DNA of 38,372 bases, taken from assembly GCA_017454905.1 (NCBI GenBank), contig JAFTCB010000056.1:1-38372 (forward strand). Reading direction: 5' to 3'. Below the pieces are notes generated by a model. The model was not told the DNA's origin and ran no database searches. It saw only the letters and a program-made list of their open reading frames with translations. How positions within the stretch are numbered: position 1 is the stretch's first letter; every line of letters begins with the position of its first letter. Source of the DNA: Bacteroidales bacterium (GTDB lineage Bacteria > Bacteroidota > Bacteroidia > Bacteroidales > UBA932). The position numbers and the translations under genes were made by a program. Below, piece after piece: positions 8,613 through 15,521 of the stretch.

Positions 8613-9524
8613 TCAGCGAACATTGTAGCGGTAATCATACGGCCCGTTGATGACCAGTTCAACCTCCTTCGTGCTTCCGCGTTCCATGGGGGGCAGGGGA
8701 CATTCGAAGGAGCAGGTTTTCCCGAAGATGACGCATTCGAGTTCCAGGCAGGGGCGCGGCGTCCCGAGGATATTTTCCGGGGTGTCATTGGGATAGCACC
8801 AGAGTTCGATGCCCGGTTTCTGCGGGAAATAGCCGACATCGCAGGGCAGGGCCTGCCAGGCACCGGCATCCAGCAGTTCGTTCGGACGGAATCCGCTGTC
8901 GCGGAGAATCTCAGCCGCAGCGGGCAGGTTGGTCAGGCGGACCCGCGGCTCCTCTACCAGCTCATAACCGTCCATCGTATTGCTGACGGTCGTGAGGACG
9001 ACCTTGCAGAGCAGCGGACGCAGCCGGATGTCCCCCCGGTCCGCTCCGGTCTGGCAGAAACCGCCCAGGATGGGGAAGTCCGGACTGTCGTCCGGGAACT
9101 GGAACTGCAGTTGCTCCATCGCATCGAAGCGCGCCAGCGCATTCAGGTTGAAGCGCCGCGGGCTGTTGGCGATGCCGACCAGGATCTTGTCTCCCGGAAG
9201 CGCATTCAGGCAGACCGTTTCCGAAGGACTGTCGCAGTGCATATAGGTCTGCAGGTTTTTCGTGCCTTCTGCATCATAAATAAAGAGGTCCAGTTGCCGG
9301 AGGGGCGCTCCGCCGGTCTGCAGCCGGACGGTGGTCAGGACCGAATCCCGGACCTGGACTTCCGGGACCGGGTCTTCGGACTCCGGGGCTGCCGCTGTGA
9401 TTTTGCGGCAGGAACCCATGAAGGCCGGCGGCAGGGTAAGCAGGAAGATGAAGAGAAATGATTTTGCACCGTGCAGGCACTTGAGACGCTGCCGGCTCCC
9501 GGGTAAATGTGTGTATGTTTTCAT
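8613..9524 (-). CDS. Fimbrillin-like (Mfa2/FimB-type) lipoprotein
   Basis: Exported lipoprotein of 303 residues from the ATG at 9524. The N-terminus is basic, followed by a hydrophobic stretch SFLFIFLLTLPPAF and a lipobox-like MGSC, so it is probably lipidated and surface-bound. The mature part matches the plan of Bacteroidales fimbrial anchor or minor subunits: LDLFIYDAEG near the start, a VGIANSP segment, and IRLRPLLCKVVLTTVSN before the second half. It has several extra cysteines. Reading from an upstream ATG at 9662 would add residues across the predicted promoter, so 9524 is preferred. It is separated from the downstream GT14 gene by about 20 nt that contain that gene's own -7 box. Alternatives are other FimA/Mfa-family adhesins; the exact family is uncertain. 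Confidence 0.65.
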   Translation of the reverse strand: MKTYTHLPGSRQRLKCLHGAKSFLFIFLLTLPPAFMGSCRKITAAAPESEDPVPEVQVRDSVLTTVRLQTGGAPLRQLDLFIYDAEGTKNLQTYMHCDSPSETVCLNALPGDKILVGIANSPRRFNLNALARFDAMEQLQFQFPDDSPDFPILGGFCQTGADRGDIRLRPLLCKVVLTTVSNTMDGYELVEEPRVRLTNLPAAAEILRDSGFRPNELLDAGAWQALPCDVGYFPQKPGIELWCYPNDTPENILGTPRPCLELECVIFGKTCSFECPLPPMERGSTKEVELVINGPYDYRYNVR

Positions 9525-9529
9525 GGCGG

Positions 9530-9561
9530 CAAAACTACGCGCGGAAAGCGTCGCCTCCAAG
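9530..9561 (-). promoter_or_regulatory. Promoter of the fimbrillin-like lipoprotein gene
   Basis: On the minus strand CTTG (9558-9561), a 20-nt spacer and TAGTTTTG (9530-9537) give the same arrangement as the promoter at 322-353. The -7 box ends 5 nt before the ATG, so the mRNA is probably leaderless or uses a later start. The -7 region, read as GTAGTTTTGC, also fits the GTANNTTTGC core targeted by CTnDOT-type elements. Confidence 0.65.
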
Positions 9562-9623
9562 AAATGATAAAAAACCTGCGGGAGAAATTTGTTTTTTTTA
9601 TCCGTTTGTCCGGAGAGTAAACG

Positions 9624-9654
9624 ATTATGGCCTGCATTTCCTGCAGGCCATAAT
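9624..9654 (-). terminator. Stem-loop after nqrF, probable terminator
   Basis: A perfect 13-bp inverted repeat (9624-9636 and 9642-9654) around a 5-nt loop lies 27 nt beyond the nqrF stop. The stem core is GGCCTGCA/TGCAGGCC with A/T ends. The T-run after it is poor (CGTTTACT), so efficiency is uncertain, but its position fits termination of the nqr operon. Confidence 0.6.
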
Positions 9655-9680
9655 GAAATCAAGGGTTCTTTGCCGGAAGA

Positions 9681-10955
9681 CTAACCTCCGAAGTTGTCGT
9701 AGAGAACATTCTCCGGCGGGACACCGAGCGAGTCAAGCAGTTTGTTGACGGAAGCCACCATCATAGGCGGGCCGCACATGAAGTACTTGATATCTTCGGG
9801 CGTCTCGTGGTCCTTGAGGTAGGTCTCGTACATCACGTTGTGGACGAAGCCCGGGGTGTACTTGACACCGGCGGCATCCGCAGCGGGATCCGGACGGTCA
9901 AGGGCCAGGTAGAACTTGAAGTTCGGGAACTCTTTCTCGATCTCGGCGAAGTCTTCCAGGTAGAAGGCTTCCACGAGGGCGCGGGCGCCGTAGAAGAAGC
10001 TGACCTTGCGGCCGGTCTTCAGGGTCTTGAAGAGCTGCATGATGTGGCTGCGGAGCGGGGCCATGCCGGCGCCGCCGCCGACGTAGATGTATTCCAGGTT
10101 GTCCGGATCATCCTTCGGAAGCAGGAACTCGCCGTAAGGGCCGCTGATCATGACCTTGTCGCCTGGTTTGCGGGTGAAGACATAGGAGGATGCGATACCC
10201 GGGTTGACGGGGAGGAGCTTCGGACCCTGCTCACGCGGTACGCTGCGGTCGAACGGCGGCGTAGCAATACGGACGTTGAGCTTGATGATGCCCTTCTCTC
10301 CAGGATAGGAGGCCATGGAGTAGGCGCGGATGGTGGGTTCGGGGTTGACGGATTCCAAGTTGAAGAATCCATACTTCTCCCAGTCGCCGCGGTACTCGGG
10401 CTCGACCTCGATGTCCTTGAAATAAAGATGGTAGGCCGGAATGTCGATCTGGATGTACTCGCCGCTCTTGAACTCGAGGTTCTCGCCCTCGGGGAGCTTG
10501 ACGGTGAACTCCTTGATGAACGTAGCGACGTTCTTGTTGGAGATCACTTCACATTCGAGTTTCTTGACGGACAGGGCGGATTCGGCGACCTGGATCTTGA
10601 GGTTGTCCTTGACCTTGACCTGGCAGCCCAGGCGCCAGCCGTCCTTGATCTGCTTGCGGTTGAAGAAGCCGACTTCGGTCGGGAGGATCTCTCCGCCGCC
10701 GTCCAGGACCTGGACTTTGCACTGGCCGCAGTTGGCCTTGCCGCCGCAGGCGGAGGGGAGGAAGATCTTCTGTTCGGCGAGGGTGTTCATCAGGGAGTTG
10801 CCCGGATTGACCTCGAGGGTCTTCTTGCCGTTGTTGATATCGATCTGGACCGTGCCCTGCGGGGTGATCTTGGCTTTCACGAAAAGAAGGAGGATCACCA
10901 GCAGCAGGGTCACGATGACGATGACTGCGATTGAAGCGAGAATGGTAGGTGTCAT
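9681..10955 (-). CDS. nqrF: Na+-translocating NADH:quinone reductase subunit F
   Basis: Electron-entry subunit of the Na+-NQR respiratory complex; it oxidises NADH at the cytoplasmic face. The protein has 424 residues, with one N-terminal membrane helix (about 5-26) and a 2Fe-2S ferredoxin domain whose cysteines lie at 70, 76, 79 and 111, the same positions I recall for the Vibrio protein. An FAD-binding domain with the RAYSMASYPGE motif follows, then an NADH-binding domain with YVGGGAGMAPLRSH and the C-terminal MCGPPMM. The C-terminal YDNFGG is typical of the family. The ATG is preceded by a strong AGGAGG ribosome-binding site overlapping the end of nqrE. It is the last gene of the nqrABCDEF operon. 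Confidence 0.97.
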   Translation of the reverse strand: MTPTILASIAVIVIVTLLLVILLLFVKAKITPQGTVQIDINNGKKTLEVNPGNSLMNTLAEQKIFLPSACGGKANCGQCKVQVLDGGGEILPTEVGFFNRKQIKDGWRLGCQVKVKDNLKIQVAESALSVKKLECEVISNKNVATFIKEFTVKLPEGENLEFKSGEYIQIDIPAYHLYFKDIEVEPEYRGDWEKYGFFNLESVNPEPTIRAYSMASYPGEKGIIKLNVRIATPPFDRSVPREQGPKLLPVNPGIASSYVFTRKPGDKVMISGPYGEFLLPKDDPDNLEYIYVGGGAGMAPLRSHIMQLFKTLKTGRKVSFFYGARALVEAFYLEDFAEIEKEFPNFKFYLALDRPDPAADAAGVKYTPGFVHNVMYETYLKDHETPEDIKYFMCGPPMMVASVNKLLDSLGVPPENVLYDNFGG

Positions 10956-10967
10956 AATGCTTTCCTC

Positions 10968-11582
10968 CTATAATTGAATACCCATGAAAATCATGAACGC
11001 CATACCCATCAGGCCCACCGTGATGAAGGTGATGCCGATGCCCTTGAGCGGGGCGGGCACGTTGCTGTAGGCCATCTTCTCACGGATGGCAGCGAGGCAG
11101 ACGATGGCCAGGTACCAGCCGATGCCGGAACCGAGCGCATAGACCGCGGACTCTCCGAGGCCCGTGAAATCACGCTGCTGCATGAAGAGGGAACCGCCCA
11201 GGATGGAGCAGTTGACCGCGATCAGCGGCAGGAAGATACCGAGGGAGGAGTACAGCGAAGGGAGGAATTTCTCCACGACCATCTCGACGATCTGCACGAA
11301 GGCGGCGATCACCGCGATGAAGATGATGAAGCTGAGGAAACTCAGGTCCACGTCGGCGAACTGGGGGCCGAGCCACTTGAGGGCGCCCGGCTGCAGCACA
11401 TACGTGTTGAGGAGCCAGTTGATCGGAAGCGTGCAGAAGAGCACGAAGATAACAGCGAGGCCCAGGCCGTTGGCTGTCTTCACATTCTTCGATACCGCCA
11501 GGTATGAGCACATACCCAGGAAGTATGCGAAGATCATGTTGTCAACGAAAATTGACTTGACGAATAAGCTGATGTATTCCAT
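10968..11582 (-). CDS. nqrE: Na+-translocating NADH:quinone reductase subunit E
   Basis: Integral membrane subunit of Na+-NQR, 204 residues with about six membrane helices. It helps form the sodium channel and, with NqrD, binds the intramembrane iron centre. Typical features are the N-terminal [20 protein letters not shown], a conserved [12 protein letters not shown] containing the cysteine expected to bind iron, and a second cysteine in [18 protein letters not shown]. It sits 12 nt downstream of nqrD and 12 nt upstream of nqrF. Confidence 0.96.
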   Translation of the reverse strand: MEYISLFVKSIFVDNMIFAYFLGMCSYLAVSKNVKTANGLGLAVIFVLFCTLPINWLLNTYVLQPGALKWLGPQFADVDLSFLSFIIFIAVIAAFVQIVEMVVEKFLPSLYSSLGIFLPLIAVNCSILGGSLFMQQRDFTGLGESAVYALGSGIGWYLAIVCLAAIREKMAYSNVPAPLKGIGITFITVGLMGMAFMIFMGIQL

Positions 11583-11594
11583 AGGGCGTCGCGA

Positions 11595-12206
<612 letters not shown>

Positions 12207-12208
12207 GA

Positions 12209-12964
12209 TTATTCCTCCTCTTCGTTAGGGTTGACGGCAGCCGTTCCGAGGTGCTTCTCATAAGCATGGAACCAGACGTTGAGCGCCTCGCCCAGACCCT
12301 TGGAGGTCATCGTGGCGCCGGTGATGGCGTCCACCGCATTGGCGGCGCCGGTCTGCTCGGCGTTCTTGGCGAGGTTGAAGGGCTGTTCGGTGCCGAAGGC
12401 AACCTGCTTGCCGATGAATTTCTCACGGAACCAGGCTTCATCCTTGATCTTGGCGCCGAGGCCGGGAGTCTCGGACTCGTGGTCGAAATAGGCGCCGGCA
12501 ATGGTCTTGCCGTCCGGCTGCAGGGCGATATAGCCCCAGATCGGGCCCCAGAGACCGGCACCGTAGACCGGAATCACGCAGACACCGCTCTTGAACACAT
12601 AGACGGGAAGGGTGACGTCGCCGCCCTCCTTGATCGCCTTGTTCTGGGGTTTGAGGTTGTCCACCAGTTCGATCTTGGCCTTGTCGGTGGAGAGGGTGCC
12701 GTTCTGGGCGCCGTCCAGACCGATGGTATAGGCCCGGTCGATGTTGTCGGCATACAGCTGGAGCACGCCGGTATTCTTGGTGGCATAGAGTTCGTCCGTA
12801 GGCTTGATCTGCGCGGCGGACATCATCTGGCGGAGGGTCTCCGCCTTGGCGTTGGCGTCCTGCGACGGCTTCAGTTTCATCGCCGTGAAGGCAAGGACCG
12901 CGGCCACGACTACGACCACGAGGGTGGTGTAGATGACAGTATATGCGTTGCTGTTGGTATTCAT
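12209..12964 (-). CDS. nqrC: Na+-translocating NADH:quinone reductase subunit C
   Basis: Na+-NQR subunit carrying a covalently attached FMN on the periplasmic side. It has 251 residues, with a single N-terminal membrane helix (about 9-28) and a periplasmic FMN-binding domain. The attachment motif ITGATMTS places the modified threonine at residue 218. ETPGLGAKI, a conserved FMN-domain element, is present. The modification normally requires the flavin transferase ApbE, which is not in this window. The C-terminus is a run of acidic residues. It starts 2 nt after nqrB. Confidence 0.96.
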   Translation of the reverse strand: MNTNSNAYTVIYTTLVVVVVAAVLAFTAMKLKPSQDANAKAETLRQMMSAAQIKPTDELYATKNTGVLQLYADNIDRAYTIGLDGAQNGTLSTDKAKIELVDNLKPQNKAIKEGGDVTLPVYVFKSGVCVIPVYGAGLWGPIWGYIALQPDGKTIAGAYFDHESETPGLGAKIKDEAWFREKFIGKQVAFGTEQPFNLAKNAEQTGAANAVDAITGATMTSKGLGEALNVWFHAYEKHLGTAAVNPNEEEE

Positions 12965-12966
12965 AG

Positions 12967-14079
12967 CTAGGCGGTTTTGAGTTTCTTGGCCTTACGGGAA
13001 AGATGCGCGCTGATCACGCAGTGGTCGATCAGCGGAGCGAAGACGTTGCAGAGCAGGATGGCGAGCATCATGCCTTCGGCGTAACCCGGGTTGAACAGGC
13101 GTACCGTGATGCAGAGGGCGCCGATCAGGAAGCCATAGATCCACTTGCCGGCTTCGGTCTGGGCGGAGGTGACGGGATCTGTCGCCATGAAGACGATACC
13201 GAAAGCGAAACCGCCGTAGAGAAGCTGCATGTAGCAGGGGATCGTGGTGATACCGGCGAGGTCGCCGATACCGCCTACGAACAGGGCGCCGAGGATGCCG
13301 GCGCACATGATCTTCCAGCTGGCGATGCCGGTCCAGATGAGCAGGATGGCGCCGAGCAGGATGGCGATCACGGAAGTCTCACCGACGGATCCGGGGACCG
13401 TACCGATGAAGAGGTCCCAGAAACCGGTACCGTACTGGGCAGGGCCGTCCAGGGCGAGCGGCGTGGCGCCGGTGAAGCCGTCGACGAGCTGCTCAGTGGG
13501 CTTGTAGGAAATCCAGCAGTTGGAACCGGACATGTAGTTCGGGTAGGAGAAGAAGAGGAAAGCACGCGTGAGGATGGCCGGGTTCACGATGTTCATGCCC
13601 GTGCCGCCGAAGACTTCCTTGCCGAAGATGACCGCGAACGCGACGGCGACCGCAAGCATCCAGAGGGGAATGTCCACCGGGACGATGAGGGGAATGAAGA
13701 AACCGGAAACGAGGTAACCTTCGCTGACTTCCTCTCCGCGGATCTGGCAGGAGGCGAACTCGATGCCCAGACCGACGATGTAGGATACCAGGTAGAGGGG
13801 CAGGACCTTGAGGAATCCGTACCACCAGTTGCCGAGGATGTTGAGGGAGGTGTCTCCCACGGCGAGGCCGTGCTGGTAGCCGACGTTCCACATGCCGAAG
13901 AGCGCTGCGGGAACGGCGGCGATCACCACGAGGATGAGGATACGCTTGAGATCGATGGCGTCCCGGACATGGGAACCCTTGCGGGTGACGGTGCCGGGCA
14001 CGTGAAGGAATGTCTCAAAAGCGTCAACCGTAGAGTGCAGCCAGTAGAATTTGCCGCCTTTTTCGAAAATCTTGTTCAT
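12967..14079 (-). CDS. nqrB: Na+-translocating NADH:quinone reductase subunit B
   Basis: Large membrane subunit of Na+-NQR, 370 residues with many transmembrane helices. It binds covalent FMN, riboflavin and the quinone site, and takes part in sodium movement. The FMN attachment motif is GFTGATPLAL, with the threonine at residue 206. Other family marks are FGGTGMNIVNPAILTRAF and a C-terminal RLFNPGYAEGMMLAILLCN. It lies 4 nt downstream of nqrA. Confidence 0.97.
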   Translation of the reverse strand: MNKIFEKGGKFYWLHSTVDAFETFLHVPGTVTRKGSHVRDAIDLKRILILVVIAAVPAALFGMWNVGYQHGLAVGDTSLNILGNWWYGFLKVLPLYLVSYIVGLGIEFASCQIRGEEVSEGYLVSGFFIPLIVPVDIPLWMLAVAVAFAVIFGKEVFGGTGMNIVNPAILTRAFLFFSYPNYMSGSNCWISYKPTEQLVDGFTGATPLALDGPAQYGTGFWDLFIGTVPGSVGETSVIAILLGAILLIWTGIASWKIMCAGILGALFVGGIGDLAGITTIPCYMQLLYGGFAFGIVFMATDPVTSAQTEAGKWIYGFLIGALCITVRLFNPGYAEGMMLAILLCNVFAPLIDHCVISAHLSRKAKKLKTA

Positions 14080-14083
14080 ACTT

Positions 14084-15448
14084 TTAAGCCATTTCCTTGA
14101 GCATCAGGTCGATGCCCTGTTCGATCATTTCCTGGATGTTGTTCTTGCTCGGATCGACGAACTCGCAGGTGGCGAGATCCTCGGGGAGCACTTCGTAGAT
14201 GCCGAACTTCTCCATCTTCTCGATGTCGCCGGCCAGGCAGGCCTTGGCCAGGTAGACCGGATAGATGTCCATCGGCAGGACGCGGGAATAGTAGCCGTCG
14301 TTCATCAGGAAAGCGCGGGGGCCGCCGTGGAGGTTGGTGTCCATCGCGTACTTCTTGCGTTCCGGCATCAGCCAGGAGAAGTAGCTGCGGTCGGCGCTGA
14401 ACTGGTGGGCGCGGATCGGGTTGATCCAGCCCAGGAGCTCCTGCTCCGTACCTTCATGCAGGAGGGAGATCTGGTTGTCGAAGACACCGAGATAGCCTTC
14501 CTTACCGACGGTCTTGCCGCTGAGGACATCGCCGCTGATGACGCGGAGCGTCTCTTCGGCAGTGTTGCCGCAGAAGAAGGCGATCTCCTTCATCGGCATG
14601 CCGGGCACCGTCTCGATGTAGGCGGGTTCGACGGCCATCGGGCCGGTGACGGCGACCTTGCGGCGCACATCATACTTGCCGGTGGTGAAAAGCTTGCCGA
14701 TGGCGATGAGGGTGGTCATCGAGGCGGTCCAGACGGTCTCTTCCTTGCAGATCGGAGCGATGTGGCTGATCTGCACGCCGACGTTTCCGGCAGGGTGCTT
14801 CCCCTGGAATACGTGCAGTTCGCAATGCTGGAGACCGGCGAAGGGGGACGTCCCGCCGTTGCCGTCGAGGGCGACGTGGACCTTGCCGTCGGTGAGTTTG
14901 GAAAGCGCGCACACGCCTGCCTGGGCGGCCTTGAGCTCGTCACCGAAGCAGAACTTGCTGTCAGCTGCGAGCGGGGCGGTGCTGAACGTGGAAATGAAGA
15001 TGTCGCGCGGACGGACATCGGGGTCGGCGATGATGCCGTAAGGGCGCTGGACCAGCCAGGGAAACAGACCGCTCTGGAGGATGGCCTGGCGGACCTGGCC
15101 GGCATCCAGTTTGGCTGCGTCCTTGACTCCGAAGTCAACGCACTGCTGCTTGGCATCGGCCTCGACGAGGACGGCCAGCAACTTGCGCTTTTCGCCTCTG
15201 ACGATCTCCTTGACCTTGCCGCTGACCGGCGAAGTCACGAGGATGTCGGCGTTCTTCTTGTCTGCCATGACGGGGGAACCGCAGAGCACGGGGTCACCCT
15301 CCTTGACAAGAAGTCTGGGAAGGAAACCTTTGAAGTCAGTCGGTTGGACTGCCACGATGCCCGGCGCTATCGTCTTTGAGACACGGAGTGCTGCTTCTCC
15401 CGCGATGGGGATGTTCAGACCCTTTTTCAAAACGAAGTTTTGTGACAT
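14084..15448 (-). CDS. nqrA: Na+-translocating NADH:quinone reductase subunit A
   Basis: Cytoplasmic peripheral subunit of Na+-NQR, implicated in quinone binding. It has 454 residues, the usual length. The N-terminus has the LKKGLNIPIAGEA opening and a lipoyl-like barrel region (LLVKEGDPVLCGSPV, TSPVSGKVKEI). HVFQGKHPAGNVGVQISHI and an LGWINPIRAHQFSADRSYFS segment mark the middle and later parts. It is the first gene of the operon. A possible -7 box (TATCTTCG, 15486-15493) lies about 37 nt upstream. The uvrD-like gene is transcribed divergently. Confidence 0.97.
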   Translation of the reverse strand: MSQNFVLKKGLNIPIAGEAALRVSKTIAPGIVAVQPTDFKGFLPRLLVKEGDPVLCGSPVMADKKNADILVTSPVSGKVKEIVRGEKRKLLAVLVEADAKQQCVDFGVKDAAKLDAGQVRQAILQSGLFPWLVQRPYGIIADPDVRPRDIFISTFSTAPLAADSKFCFGDELKAAQAGVCALSKLTDGKVHVALDGNGGTSPFAGLQHCELHVFQGKHPAGNVGVQISHIAPICKEETVWTASMTTLIAIGKLFTTGKYDVRRKVAVTGPMAVEPAYIETVPGMPMKEIAFFCGNTAEETLRVISGDVLSGKTVGKEGYLGVFDNQISLLHEGTEQELLGWINPIRAHQFSADRSYFSWLMPERKKYAMDTNLHGGPRAFLMNDGYYSRVLPMDIYPVYLAKACLAGDIEKMEKFGIYEVLPEDLATCEFVDPSKNNIQEMIEQGIDLMLKEMA

Positions 15449-15485
15449 TGATTATGACGTTAATAAAATATGCTGAAATGCGACG

Positions 15486-15493
15486 CGAAGATA
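15486..15493 (-). promoter_or_regulatory. Possible -7 box for the nqr operon
   Basis: TATCTTCG on the minus strand differs from TAnnTTTG by one base and stands 37 nt before the nqrA ATG. No clear -33 box is visible at 19-21 nt spacing, so this is tentative. Confidence 0.4.
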
Positions 15494-15506
15494 CCACTTT
15501 TTTTTG

Positions 15507-15514
15507 TAATTTCG
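15507..15514 (+). promoter_or_regulatory. Possible -7 box for the uvrD-like gene
   Basis: TAATTTCG differs from TAnnTTTG by one base and ends 7 nt before the ATG at 15522. Transcription would start at or beside the start codon. The upstream poly-T stretch lacks a -33 TTTG at normal spacing. Confidence 0.4.
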
Positions 15515-15521
15515 CCCCGCT

